Notes: generated by a model from the letters alone, not told the origin. Shown: positions 24,231-37,738, counted from the stretch's first letter. The stretch: DNA of 64,000 nt from Favolaschia claudopus (GCA_037176885.1 JAWWNJ010000083.1:186001-250000); one strand, 5' to 3'. Numbers and translations are program-made.

Positions 24231-25148
24231 AGGATGTATGAGACGCGGCGGACACACACATCTGAGATGCGGCACACCGCGTCCAGATGCGGCACATGTG
24301 CCGAAAGTGTTGGAAGTACGGCAATTGCTAATTTCGGAAGTGTGCCGATTCTATTCAAGTAGGAGGTCTGTGCGCATCAAATTAAGAAAACAATGTACAA
24401 TACAAGCAATGGGGAGCCAAATATTGATCCCACTTTTCTTTCCCGTACCACGACATCCGTCGCCCCGCCCTCTGCAACAAACGCGCCGCAATGCCTTTTC
24501 AACACACCACCGAGAACTCGGAGTACATTGACAGCCTGCCGAACAAGAGATGGAGATTGAAGAGGTCGAGGCGAACAAGCGTGACTCCGCGGCACGTTTG
24601 AAGGAGCTCAGAGCCGCGCGGAAGGCAATGCGGAAGGGGGCGGGGAAGGGGGTGGGCAAGCGAGGGGGAAAAGGTACGACGAGCGTCGTTGTGTCTTCCA
24701 ACTCAAGCGGCCGTGTCAAGACGCGAACCAGTGGTGTGTCCGCAGTTTATATTTTTGGTCCATGATCTGATTACGACTGAATACAGCGTCAAGTGCAGTA
24801 ATCCCCCGCCTGTAGTGTCGAGTTCCACTGCCAACGTCCCTCCTTCAGCTGTACCCCAATATTGACTACATGTAACATGATTATATATTTCTGCCTTTCC
24901 TTCAATCCACCGACTGAACACGTTCATTGGACTCGAATGATGTCAATGGTGAAAACTTCTTCAACTTGGCAGCACAGCGTCATCGCGCGGGAATGAGCAT
25001 ATTCGGAAGTTACCGGACGTGCCGCATCTGTTCTGGCTCATGTGCCGCAGGTGAGCTTGATGTGCCGTATTTGAATTTGATGTGCCGCATCTGATTCGGG
25101 TGTGCCGAATCTCAGGTGTGCCGTGTGCGCCGCGTCTGTTCAATCCCG
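24231..25148. mobile_element. Non-autonomous DNA transposon (918 bp) with inverted ends, subterminal repeats and 10-bp target duplication
   Basis: Just inside the left edge is AGACGCGGCGGACACAC, then TCTGAGATGCGGCACACC. The right edge, read on the minus strand, has AGACGCGGCGCACACGGC, then CTGAGATTCGGCACACC. The ends therefore form inverted repeats of about 40 bases. Behind them the word AGATGCGGCACAT is repeated: about 2 copies at the left, and at least 4 related copies at the right in opposite orientation. Such subterminal arrays often bind the transposase. The element is flanked by an exact 10-bp direct repeat. No transposase frame is present. The core (about 24465-24860) holds a short frame starting M-P-F-Q-H-T-T-E-N with a following basic helix, possibly a captured host fragment. 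TIR plus a 9-11-bp duplication would fit Mutator-like elements, but that is inference. Confidence 0.8.
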
Positions 25149-25158
25149 GTCTCCCTCG
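25149..25158 (+). repeat. Right target-site duplication GTCTCCCTCG
   Basis: Identical to 24221-24230 and directly adjacent to the right inverted end. Confidence 0.7.
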
Positions 25159-28100
25159 TGGTATAACTGAATTCAGCAATCTCCCACGATCACTGTAATT
25201 TGCGTGTATGTAAGTAAGTAGATATTCCGAAGCGTGAGCCTGGGTACTGTATATCGAATCGCGTTGCGACTAGCGACTTGAATTGAATTCGAAAAAGCAA
25301 CGAAAAAGTACCTAAAAGTACGCGATGGACCGCGATCGAGACCGACCCGGACGATGCCGGTAGAGATTTGCGATGTGACGAGGAGGAGGGGTGATAAGTA
25401 TGAGAAAAATTCTCCAGATCCGGACGCTGTTTGACACGGTTGGAGTGTCTTGGTTGAAAACCCTGCGCTCCAGCCCGTAAGAACGCTGTAAATGTGTTGG
25501 TAACGTTGTTGAATCTTCCCTCCTTCAATTCAAATATAGCTCAGCTTGCGAGTTGACGCAAAGGTGCTCGATAAAGTTGTAAATAGATGACCGTGAATAC
25601 TGATTGAACCTAACAAATCGAAATTGAAGAGTGGGTATCGATCGCCATCAGCTGGTAAACGTTTGAACCAAAAAATAACACAAGCACTTTTCGCTCTAAT
25701 CCCCACACACTCCGCAGCACCGACGCCTCGTTCATCCACATACATACATAGCCCTCGAATCGAACACGCGTACTGATAATTCCAGATTACCTACCGCATG
25801 TACACATGTAGGCGCATATGGACGTAGATCCGCCGCAATCCACAATCCCCGATACAGCAGACTGTGGGGAAGATAATTTGGATTTCAAATCAACACGACA
25901 ACTTAACATACGCTGGGGAAAACAATTAAGACGGTTACTGTAGGGCCATAGCAACTCACTCACCTAATTTATCTACGGTCTGGGGAGGCCGGACATAAGA
26001 AACGCGAATCCGAGTCCGGGGCCAGACCGGGACGATTTGTTCTGTCATTATTGCATTCAAGGTTGACATTGGGTAACACTTGACGCCTCCGGAATTAGCG
26101 TCAATGCATAGAAGAAATAGGTGAAGTGGTGCGCGCGTGCATGCTCGACAGAAAGCGCCGAAATGACGCAGTAGTATCGGTAGCGGCCGCACATGCACAG
26201 TGCCGAACTGGAGTAGATCGTTCAGAGTCCCGTCTGAATCCTTCGTGTTCCGGAGCAGAAATTGGAGCTGGAATGCGACGAGGTAATAACACAGTGTCAG
26301 TGAGTAGAACGATCAATGCCATTATGACGCCAGATAGAGCGGCCGCAACATATCATGGGGAAAAAATTGTTTGGGGCGGCCAACCCAACATAGTTGAACC
26401 GAAATGGCGCAAAAAAGAATGGTGAGAACGTACCGATTGACAGAAATCGGCCGTTCCGGACAGAGTACGCGTACGCGAACTCCACTCGCACCAACTATAA
26501 AAAAGCATCCAAGATAGCGGCCGCCAGGCCAACCTTGTAAGCCCTTAGCCTGTCGGGAATTCGTGACGGTCGCCCACAAATACGACAATCAACGGAGAAC
26601 CACGAGACACAGGCTCCACTGACGCAGTTCTATCATGCAGGTTATAAGCGAGTGGAGACATTCAACGAGGAAAAGATATTCACGGACCATCCACGGATCC
26701 AACCAGATGTTCCGTTAGAAGTGGAGTTCGACTATATACTGTATCCGTCGTGAAGAAACGTTAGTATAGGCGCGTGGGGGTTATATATATTCGCGTGGCC
26801 GGGGAGCAGAGCTGGTAACAGATAAGGAATATTCGGACGGAGGAACATAATGCTCGACTCGGTCGACATAGATCAAGCGAATTTTGCATGCGTTGCTTGA
26901 CAGAGCTTCCAAAGACGCGCGGAGCCGCGCTTACACCGTTCAACATAAGTAGCGGAGGACGTCGCGGGGGAACGGGCAAACAGGTCTCCGAGTCCGAACT
27001 GGCTTCAAGTTGCCCGAAGTGGAGCGCAAGACGTGCCAGAACAGCGGAATGTATAGGGCATTGTTGATGAACCTCAGAGTATCATCACCGAGCTGGGCGG
27101 TAGAGAGAAACGAGGGGCAAACGCCAGGAAAAGACAAAGAATTGAGAAGAAAGAAAAGAAAGGGTTGATTCGGCGACGGCGAGTTCCGGAGCCGAGCCGA
27201 TTCCATCCTTGTTGCTGACTAATCGACGAGTTTTCGACCTTGTCCACAACTCAGCAAAAATGTATCAAATGCGCCCGCCTGGGCCTACGAGGCCCCAATT
27301 CCCTCCTTCTCACCCTTGCCACCCTTCAAGGCAGCCCCAAACAACACCATAAACTTGCAATCGCTAGAGACGGCCCGTCGACGCCTTCAAGACCGCACTG
27401 ATTCTTTTTCTCAAGTCCCCCGACGGCACATCTAATTTGAACTCGAAGGGCGCAACTTCCGTTACCCCTCGAATCTATCTTCGTCTTTACTTTGGCTCGA
27501 AGTCCCTTCGGTCAAAAATTGTCTCCCGCCCAACGCTGTCGAATTCAATGCAATAAAACTCGCAGGATGCCACAAGAATCCGCGGTACCAGCAGTTCTAT
27601 CCAGCCGCACACGGTCGCACTTCATCCAATAGTTTCACCTATCAAATGTCTTGACGGAAATAACCATTCGTCTTTCTATCAGGGGCTCGTCTGGACAAGA
27701 TCGTCGAGAAGAGCCTGAGTGAGCTGATAATGGACTAAAGATATGATCGTGGAAAGCACAACACATCCTTCGAGCGAGCGCCAGCAAGATCTTTTAGTCC
27801 GACACATCGACCATATGTGCCAGGAGCAGAGCACGAAGTCCCAGATCTTCCGAAGCAACAAATGTGGTCCGCACACGACATGAAAACGGTCCCAATGTCA
27901 GACCCGCCATCGTGAAAAACGGACGTGGAAGGAACTCGTCCATGCCCAGCTCAGGTGCTATCGCTGTATCGCTGCGAAAGTGCGCTCACACGAGTCCTGT
28001 CCCCGACTACGCAAGAACCACCTCCCTCAACAATCCTGTTTCGTCGCAGAGCACTCCCGCGCCAAACCACGACTCCTCTTCTCCTTCGATTCTGTCTGTC

Positions 28101-28955
28101 ATCGGTGCAAACCTCCTGTCAGGAAATCTCATTGAGACAGTAAATCCAGCTTCGCCAGTCTCTCGAAGTGGACGCCCATATAGCTCTATTCGGCCCACTG
28201 TTTCTTCGTGCTCGCTGTCCGTCGATCCCTCCTTTTGAGGAAACCGTTCCGCATGATCACGAATGGTGGCGACAGTGGCATTGTCCCTCGCTTCCAAACC
28301 GTCTCCTTGCTAGGCGACCCCCCTGACCCTCAATGAACCACAGCCCCCAGACTATCCGCATGCACTTATCTCCTGTGTTGCGCTATAGCCAGCTAGGTCT
28401 TCCTTCGCTTCTGTCCAATCGGAGTCGCTTATGTGTCGCCACGACATGAAGATCCATCGAAAGGGTAAATCGGTGGTGGTGGGCCAGTCCAAGAACAACC
28501 ACCTATTGCCCTCGCGTATGAATCAAGTCGGTGTACGGCCCGCAGCTCACTGCATCTCCCACAGCTTAAATGTCGGCGGCGTGCGCAAGTTCTCAGGCTT
28601 GGGTTCTCCGTGCGTCCTTTCCACGAGTCAAATGCTGGCGTATATCGTTATGAGCGAGGTAAAGTGTCGGCATGGAGGCGTCTGTGTATGGAATCGACGA
28701 TCCTTGCTGTGTGGCGTAGAAACCCTGCGTATTTATTCTTCGCATGCATTGCGCCACTCGAGTTAATCTGATGAGCCAATTGGATATTCGTTGTTTCTTG
28801 GCCTATTTGAACAATTAGACTGAAGCACGAGTCAAGATCCTAACTGATACACACCAGCCACGAGACGGCCGAGTAGAAACGTGGGACGAAAAATCACGGT
28901 GCTGTCACCATCTCAGCAACTGGGCAGTTATTCATTCGGGTACCTCGTCCAAAAA
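25159..28955. other. Region without a supported gene
   Basis: Short frames only. One minus-strand frame (28297-28007, about 96 codons) has protein-like composition (R-D-N-A-T-V-A-T-I-R-D-H-A-E-R) but no recognisable domain or flanking exons. Several NotI-type GCGGCCGC sites (26185, 26338, 26519) occur without a repeat structure around them. Confidence 0.4.
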
Positions 28956-29800
28956 TCTGGCGGATCCCCTCATTGGCCGGTTTGCTGCTCCACCTCGGAC
29001 GGACGAGGGAATCGGTCCGACCGCGAAACAAAAAGCCCCCTTTCCCGACCTTACAGACCTCGCAGCTGCTTCTCGACCCGCCACAAGGCAAAACTGCTTT
29101 CCCCCTCTGGAAAAGATGCACCGCTGCAGTCAGACAAAGCGTCGCAATCCGCCGACTCGTCGGGATTCTCTCACCAAACCAAGCATTGAAGGGTTGCGAA
29201 GAGATGGATGAACGAATAATCCAGGGCCGGCTGGTTCTGCGTGCTTGAGGACATAGCCTTCCTGGAAGTGATCCCGTCGTTGTCGCGTTACGGGAACGTA
29301 TAGCGAGATCTCGATAGCCATGATGATAATTTTTTGACTGGCGCACACTGGAATCTGGATTCTCTTTTGGCGGTCAATTTTCTGTAAACAAAGACCGATA
29401 TATTGGATGACGACGCCGACCGTCTCGTCTCGATTACTCGCTACCCTGCGCAGAGGTACAATCCTGCCGTGGACATGGCTGCAGTGCTCAGGGCTCTCTG
29501 GAGTGATAAAAAAATCCCGTCTGCCTGTCGGCGAGCGACGTTCCTGTCGCTTAAAGACTGCGTAGCAAAAGGGAGAGAAAATCATACAATCATCCGCTTC
29601 CATGAAGAATTCCGTCGGTTGTATGACAGCGCTGCCTGACAGACCAACGCCAATGAGGAGCAAGCTCTTATCAGCTCGCAAAGGTCCGACCGGGAGCTCC
29701 AAAGACATTCAATGTAGCGCTACTGCTCCCGTCGTAATTGAGCTACGGGCGTTCGACGTTGGCCGATATTTGTTTTCCTCGACAAACAATGGTATTTGAT
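28956..29800 (+). pseudogene. Decayed heterotrimeric G-protein alpha-subunit-like gene
   Basis: Pieces in G-alpha order appear in changing plus-strand frames. D-P-L-I-G-R-F-A-A-P-P near 28960 resembles the N-terminus of basidiomycete G-alpha proteins. E-E-M-D-E-R-I-I-Q at 29200-29225 resembles the helix before the P-loop. D-I-L-D-D-D-A-D-R-L and A-V-L-R-A-L-W-S-D near 29400-29510 resemble the helical domain. L-L-S-A-R-K-G-P-T-G-S near 29660-29690 resembles switch I, and L-R-A-F-D-V-G-R near 29745 resembles the D-V-G-G switch II. The P-loop G-x4-G-K-S/T could not be found, the D-V-G-G is altered, and frames shift between pieces, so the copy should not bind GTP. Each match is short; only the order makes the call credible. 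Confidence 0.5.
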
Positions 29801-32800
29801 GATTTCCCCAGTGGTCCACCAGAGACGAAGTCGTGGAACCTCTGCCGTGCTGCGGTAGCGAACAGCCATTCCGAAAAGTGGGAAACTCTAGCTGGAACAA
29901 TATATAGACCATTGGGTGTGGATCAAAGCCGCGGCACAGGTTGCCCTTGTCTCCTCCTCCCAGTGCGGTGTGAGAAAAACAGATTCCTGCAGCAGTGGTC
30001 TCCTGGTCTCAGAGACCACCTGGAGGTGGTTTCGGCGAGCGGGAAACAGCGGGATCAAGTACTAGAGGCGTTGACGAGAAACTTCGGTCGTGGCAGGCTG
30101 GCAGCTCCAATTGAGATCCGTAGGCAAACGCAGCGCCGGTCGTCGTCGAGTCACTGGCAACAGATGCCATGTCTTCGGCGCCAAAAAAGCTTTACAAATT
30201 GTTTGACCGCGACGAAAACTTTGATGATCCTCCGTTGATTTCCAGAAGAAGCAAACAAACACCTGCCATTCGGCGTCTGTCAAGGGCTTCCCTTCTTCGA
30301 CCTGCTTGACTACGCTGCCATCAGACCCCGCTAGTACGCCGCTGGGACCTAGGTCAAGTTTTGCCGGTCGTGACGATTTTACGAATATTCAGACGAGACC
30401 AGCGAGTATTCAGGCGCAAGGTGCACGACTATCAAGCCCAGAGGCGAGGGAAAATAGGTGGTGGCCGATGAGGAGGCGAGGGGGACGAAACAATGGACGT
30501 CACCGACAATACATGTAGCTCTTTGTGCAAGCTGCGACAGTAGGTGCGGTCTTTATGTTTTCACCTTGTGTGGAACGCGGACCCGCTGGGGAATCGAGCC
30601 GGGGCTGCGAGCGGGTATGCAGCTGGAGGATCCAACTAGCCAGGACCCTCCAGGAGCTTGCAAACGATCTTTGTCGGGTGCAATACGATACGTAGCAGTC
30701 TGCCTCGGTGATATCGCAAGCGCAACGCCGAACCCCGAGCACGGACCCACAAGCTCACTAAGCGGGAGTTCAGGCACCGCTCAGCAGCATCGACAAGGGG
30801 ACCACCGCGTTCTACGAGCATTCCAACTGGAACGGTGTATACAACGGCACAACTTTCGCGTGCCCCGAAAAACGCCAACATGGATTCGAGGAATCGGAGG
30901 ATGCAGGGACGGACGGTCTTGTGTCAATCGAGTTTGCCTCTGACGTCCAGTGATGCTTCTTGCGCGTCGTTGCTGGGCGCATATGGCGCCACCAGATCGA
31001 TCTATCCGCGGCTATTGCGACGATCTCAGAAGGCAAGCGCAAGGCTCGACAAATGCGTTGCAGTGCGGACAATATTTTCCGTTTTAACCAACGGAAAACG
31101 CTGCGCCGACCCTCAAATCAATGCCAACTGGAAGGTCGGTGAGACCTGACTGAGGACTCGGTTGAGCAATTGATCACAGAAATTAATCACTTACTTTTCC
31201 CACAAAGCGGTCCGGAAGCGTACTGGAATTCTTGATTTTGATCGGCATTGGATCTTCAATATTCCTGGAGGACCAAAGTACGCGCGAGATACATCTTGCA
31301 ACAACATGGCTTTTCCTGGAACATTGGGCAGCACCCCGAGAACAGTCTGCTTCCCAGAAGTATGATTTGCCCTTGACCCATACCGCAAAGATTCTCGCGC
31401 CTGTCGACGTCGCGCTTGATGGTATGTGCAGACCGCTCTTGTCTCGAAGACACAATTCACTTTGAGTGCTCCGACGTAGCGTGCAGCGAATGAAACGACC
31501 ACTATGGATCTATGCATTCTGCGAACGCACTGGGGCCAAAACATCTATTGCCCATGCCAATTGAGATCGGAGGCCTGTGATTTCGATTTTATGCTTCATA
31601 ATTCCACGCCCGAGGACTTCAAGTCTGAGCAAGACCCAAACTATCAGCAGGTAAAGCTAGACATGCTGAGACATGTTCACCACTGGGAGATGCATTCAAG
31701 TTTAGCCCTCTTGAATTCGAAATTCGTCACTTCCCCTTTGCGTATCAGTCACCTCCCAACAAGCAATGTGCGGACTCAAGATGGTTTCGAGACGGGGATG
31801 GGAAGCGTTTCTTGCACGATCGATCTTTGCCTCTGCATACGCGCGCTTCTACGTCCTCTCAGCCTGACGCCGTTCTCCGAGACTGCGAGACAAGACTGGC
31901 CAGAGATAAATGGCATCTTGTCTAGTTAGTTTTCGAGAGAAGATTTGGATACGTCAGGTTCTGGTGGTAAATCGACCAAGAACATGCTACATTTCTGGCA
32001 AGTTCAAAAGAGATGGAGCACCTCGAAGGCACAAGTCGTACCCTGCCAGTGGACAGGAAACAGTAACGAGTGAACTCAGTTACTGGATGTGGAAATAGCA
32101 TTGAAGAACCCCGCAAAGGCAGCAGATTTGAGAGATAAGAACACTGCAGCCTTGGACGCCAGTGTTGCAGCAAATTCAGGAGCGTTTCGAGAGCAAAGTT
32201 GAGTTAAGTTGGTGACGACATGCTGCAGCGGACATCAACATATGTTGATCCGGCCACAGTAGTTCAAATTCACTTTCTTGTGAGGCACACAGATTCTTCT
32301 TCGAGTTCTTGCGTTAATATTGTCTAGTTGTAGGGATTTGCTGTATGTACGCCAAAAAAAATCATAATTGAATTAGGTAAGAGTATACGTGCCAACTCTG
32401 ATTCTCAGGCATTCCGAATTAAATAAAGTTTGCAAGTTTAAACGAAACGCCATGAAATGGGAGTGTTTCTTCCTCACGACCAGGCCCCGTGTAGGTAATG
32501 GAAATACCTATATACCGAGTGCATAACAAGATGATGTCCACAATAATTGCTGCTGAACATCTCATTTCGTTCGAGAGGTTGAATTTGAACCAAGAAGCAG
32601 GCAATCATTCCGTGCAATTGAGATGTAGTCTCTGGCAGACAAGATATCTGTTGCAACTGAGAGAGTGATCTGATAGGAAATGCCATACCAAGGTAGAGAG
32701 TTCGGAGCATTTTTTGTCCCGTTCATTTTTTTTAAGACTAGTCGATATTAGTGAATGCCTATTTTTTACTCCGTAAAACTCGGTTGGTGAAGAACGGGAG

Positions 32801-35800
32801 ATGGACCGCCAACATACGTACATTAACAACCCGAGGGCTTCGATAAAGATTGATTGGTAGAATATGTTGTGAAAATAGCTCGGATTTGACCTGGCAAGTG
32901 CATCCAGATATGGTTGGAAACCCGCGATCGAAAGAGAGGGAATATCAGGAGTTGAACCTGTGAGGCTACTACCGGTGCATGGAAGCGACGAAGGCATCGA
33001 CTGATCAGCCACCCTTGGCAACCGCTGCACGTACCTGTACTATCCGGCAAGAAACGCCGTCGAGTAAGGAACCATTGCGCGACTTGCAAAGCCTTTTTGT
33101 TTTGCAGTCCGAAAACTGATTTATGCCTGGAAAGAATATGAAAGCATAAATAACTTCAAGATTGAAAAAATGTCGGCGCTCAGAGTGTCCCGGTGAGAGG
33201 CGATAAAAAAGTTCGAGTTTTCCACAAGATTGCCCTCGACGGTGCAAAGGTGTCCTACGAGCAACGTTGGCGTCCTTGTCTATTGTGGGGATAAATCTTA
33301 ACGATCAACATTCAAGAAGCATCTCCCAAAGCACTTCCCTGTAGATACTGTGAATGAACTCCCATGCGGGCTCACTGAGCCGCAGAAATGAAGCTATCGC
33401 AGTCCTACAAAAGACTGAGAATGGTTAGTATGTGAAAACAGACAATATGAACGAGAAAGATGCTGACTGATCGTGTGAATCCTGCACGACGACCGAGAAC
33501 AGTACAGTACAGGGCGTTCTAGGGCGTTGCACTCGCCGCGTCGGCCCCGAGCGGCATATGTAACAGATACTATCATTCCTTGCCGTCGCCGGGCAATCCG
33601 ATCATTGTTTTCACTCTAAGACAGACCGACGATTTCTAAGACTGCCGCATCCCGCTCTGTGTATCAGCGCCGGTGCTGATGGGCTTGGCTCCGCTCTCTG
33701 GAAAATCTCTCAGACTTACGAAAGACCGTTACCTGCTTCTTCCGCGAGCGTTCAGGCTGTTCATCCACATTTGAACGCGTTACGAGATGCTTTTACGCAA
33801 AACGATGAGGTCGTGTGCCGCTACGAAATTGTGAAACGAGCGAGAAACGGCACGGATGGACTCACGAAAAACAAAGGAGAAAGTAAATAGATGAATAAAA
33901 CAACCCGAAATCCGATACATCGTGGTTCGAGATTGAGCTAGGTGACGTGAGATAGTGATAAGTAGTATGATGGAGAATTAACTATACCATCCCGGGTGTG
34001 TAATTCATGTGTGGTGCGACAAGCATTGACTTCACATTGCCGACCAGACCGTCTTTCAAAGTGGGCGGGGTATGCAGCATATAGTTATCGTTCGTGTTGA
34101 GTGGTACAGCTCCGCAGAGATCATGACTCGAATGCACCCGGTCCGATTTGGGAGCGGAATGGTTTCGGAGAGAAGCCTACATATGGACCTACAAGGTACG
34201 GTCCGCATTCCAATCAGCACATGAGCAGCTAGAAGCAGATTTGGATGGATCCTCGCAGTCCCGTGGAACAAGGTTTGTCTATGAAAGAGAAGTACGCGGA
34301 CAGAAAACATAAACCGACTCCGTGGAGTTGCTGATGAGAGTTGCTCCATATTTTGCGATGGACCAGTAGCTTGGAAACCGAATTTGGGCAACCCAGCCCA
34401 ATGGAATCAAAGATCTCCCAGTTCCAAAAGTTTGGAGATGTCTGAGCAACTCAATCTTTGGACAAGATGACGCGCATGCTAGTAAGCTCAGGAGACGAGA
34501 CAGAACCAGAGATGTACGTAGAAAGTGCAGATCGTTGCTGTACAGTTGTAGGCGCCAGCATCGTCCTTTCGCCGGCGGGGGATTCCGTGAGATCGCGATT
34601 TCTAGGATTTGGACTCAGCGTGGGAGAAATTTGATGTGAGCGCCGAGCGGGATTCCACCGAGCACAGAATCCGATATAAATTGGACTTTGGAGACGTAGC
34701 AGTTTCAAAACTGAGAAAAGCTGATAAATCAGGCTGTATTCGCGTCGAGTGAAGCCTTGAGAACTAATCAAGCCTCGGAGGTGGTATGTAGAGTCGCAGC
34801 CATTGGCAGGCTGCAGCAGAACTTGAAGTTGAAGGGGAGCATAGAAACCGAGTACAGAGCGACAGCGGAGCGTTCGACGAGATATACCAACGAACCAGAG
34901 AGATCTGGAAGATGATGCAGCTTCCAACAAGTTGAGCACAAGTGTCGAAGAGTGTCGAAGAAAGTAAATATTGCCAAGCATTGACTCTGCTTCAAGAGAG
35001 ATTAAATCAGGGGAATTATTGGATGAGATCAATTTACTCTGTGCGGAGACCTAATTACCCTTCCAATGGTAGTAGATGCTGCCCTTTCGAGAGAGTAGTA
35101 GAGTTAACGTTTGGGACAGATCAGAGATCGAACCGTGACGTCACGTTTCAAACTGTTTCTCCGGACCGGGTAAAAAGATCCCCGGTAGCGGCAATCACCG
35201 GTTCATAAAGTCTCCCTCAACTTGCCCTCAACTCGCTACAGGTCGCCACAGGGTCAAGTCGAAGGTCAAAGCGACTCCACGAGGAATGATGAAAGCCCGA
35301 TATTTCTCAAGATCTGGTCTGTTACCATCTGCTCAAGGCCACTTCCCGAGAGGTTCGAAAACAAATAGTAAATTTGATCAAATGACAACTTTATTCTAAT
35401 TTTTTCTTCGCCCCGAACCAATGCTAGTGGATTGTAGGGGATGTATCATTCTGGTCCTGATATAGTACTCTTCTGGTGATTAACAAAGCTGGCTAATTTG
35501 CCTCCAACTGATGAACCAAGCTATGCTCCGTTGAATAAAACGCCTTCACGCCGATCGTTACGCTTGGTATCCGATTCTGCTTTTTGAATGAAGATTATCC
35601 TGGGAGGCCTAAACCGCCCCTGTTTTTGCTACACGCTTACTCGCCATGGATTCAGTAATTGTCAATGATTTGATCGTCTTGCAGTAAGGGCGCCGAAAAA
35701 TCATCCTATTTTCTTCCTCCCCACCTTCCTCTGCACCTTCTTTTGCTATACTGATTACCACAAATACGGGAGCTCACCCGACCCCCCTGGCTGCGGTTGA

Positions 35801-37288
35801 AAATCAGGTCTCTGTCGCTCTTCTTGTCCCCGACATACCCTCCATATGATGGACCTGCTGCCACGATCTAATTTGCGAAATACCATTGTTACGCAAATAC
35901 ACCCGCGATCGCAGGTTGGCCGATAACAACGAATCTAGAAATCGATACCAGCGGTTGAATGCGATATCAACGGGAACCCCCACATTGTCTGCCTACTGGG
36001 AATGCGAAACAGAGTTTCATTCCTTCTACCTACTATCAATCATCTAATTTCTTCCTGGGTCAACGCAGTGGTCACTCACCTCTCACTCCACTTTCATCGC
36101 GCAGCCGATGTTCAGGCGAGCATCCGGGTCAACCGCACCAGTCTCCACTCCAGCATACTCGGTCAGGCGGCTAATGAGTTCAGGTGAGCAACTGCTGTTG
36201 TACAAGAGCTCCAAAATACAGACGCACATGTGCACACCCGCACTGCTGATGTTGGATTTACCGATATCTAGCCAATAATATTGTCATGCACGCATGAGAA
36301 CGAACTATCTTCTGGTCCATCATTCCTCATACCAATCGATACGATCGATTACTTTTTTTATGCAGGTCGATCGTGCATCAGAAAAAAACCGGACAAGCGC
36401 GACACGAAAACAAGCGTGGTCGGAGCCTGACCCGGTTAACCGAGTCCTGAAGCAGTGCGCGATGCGCACGAAGCCCGACCCCCGAGATGAAAGGGAGATT
36501 GCCTCCAATATTGAATCAAGGCCAGAAAATTTATCGTCGAAGCATGAAAATCAAATGAACTTACAGGGTCCAGCAATTGAACAAATAACTCGCGATCGTC
36601 GAGAACCCTGATCTGCTGTCTCGATCCTGAGTTGCCCAAATTGAAAGAAGAACGGAAGTCCGGGTAGGACACTGAAGCAACGATGATCGAAATCAGGGAT
36701 AACCGAGGTAGATCGCCCAATACAGGGAATTTTGCCAGGTGGACAGAGACATGTTACTGACATGTTCTGCTAGATAGACATCCTGCAAAAAAATGAGGCT
36801 GCCGTAGCTACTACCATTGGGTCTTCTCGTTTTTTAGCGAGCCTCAATGGAAGAAGCGATCAATGGCATCCACATTTCGAAGGCGTCGCGGACCTTGAAT
36901 AATTAGTTGAGAGAGGCGAAGATAAGGAATCCGAGCGATCTTACCACAATTGAGGAGGAAAAGGCACATGCATCTCCGCAATAAACCTCATCCTGGTGTA
37001 TAGATCCCGGTAAGCATTCGGCCTTGTTTCAAGCTTCCCAACTCAGCATGACTCGTCCAACCTACAAAGGTCGAGATAAGTTTAGTACCCCAGCGAGCCA
37101 CGAGTCTGCAAAGATAAATGTTGGACGCACAATCGCAAGCTCCGGCTTGCCGCGGCGAGTCTAAAACATACTATCGATCTTGGAAGGCTATTTGGGTCCT
37201 GTCCGGTAACTTCTGAAAATCGTTGCCTTCTGATGCGATGTATTATTTGCTTCCGCGGAAGCAAAAGTGGGCTTGGCGCATGTGTGAG
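29801..37288. other. Relic-rich region without a supported gene
   Basis: Several stretches have protein-like composition but no identity. One at about 30785-30955 (plus) reads I-D-K-G-T-T-A-F-Y-E-H then F-E-E-S-E-D-A-G-T-D-G and ends in a stop, like the last exon of a dead gene. Others are at 31504-31929 (plus) and 33030-32605 (minus, 141 codons, one hydrophobic stretch near its middle). No exon chain could be built on either strand. The sequence looks like old decayed gene and transposon debris. Confidence 0.4.
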
Positions 37289-37738
37289 CAGGACCCCGGT
37301 TTATCCACCCAAATGCCAGATCTCGGTTCGGACAAATTTTGGTGGGGAGGGGTCGGGAAGCCTAGATGCCGTTCGGACAAAATTTGGGGGGACGGAGCCC
37401 AGGTACCTAGATCCGGTTCGGACAAAAATGCGGCATTCGCTGAACGTCGAGTCGGCCGAGGACAAGCCGAGAGTCGAGGAACCAGCAAATTTCTTCAGAA
37501 TCGGCGAGAAAATGCCTAGATTTGGTTGGAAGAACGCAAAAAACAGCTCGGGGAGAAAAATCGAGCATTGTTGATGGTGGGAAGCAAAAAAATCACCGCT
37601 TTTGGCGATTTACGGCATCATAGGCTGCATCCGGTTCGGACAAAAACTGCCCAGTCCGCCCCAAATCTGGTTCGGACAAAAATTGGGGGTTTTGGCCGAT
37701 TCGGGATCTAGCCTTCGAAGGGATAAACCGGGGTCCTG
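37289..37738. mobile_element. 450-bp MITE with perfect 18-bp inverted ends and internal direct repeats
   Basis: The left end reads CAGGACCCCGGTTTATCC (37289-37306), and the right end is its exact reverse complement (37721-37738). TGTGAG directly abuts both ends (37283-37288 and 37739-37744), a likely target duplication of at least 6 bases. Inside are five direct copies of a GGTTCGGACAAAA word, at about 37324, 37369, 37413, 37630 and 37667. All are in the same orientation, which is unusual for subterminal transposase sites. Open frames through it only translate the repeat. CAG-type ends recall hAT elements, which duplicate 8 bases; that class is inference. Confidence 0.82.
37324..37687 (+). 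repeat. Five direct copies of a GGTTCGGACAAAA word inside the MITE
   Basis: Copies are at about 37324-37340, 37369-37387, 37413-37429, 37630-37646 and 37667-37687. The first three and last two are separated by 200 bases of unrelated sequence. Confidence 0.8.

Noticed and set aside
26180..26530. Three GCGGCCGC sites suggesting repeat ends
   Set aside because: Sequence around them does not match beyond the 8-base word, and no flanking duplication was found.
37324..37687. Spaced repeats that could suggest a CRISPR-like array
   Set aside because: Only five irregularly spaced words inside a transposon with perfect inverted ends, in a eukaryotic genome.
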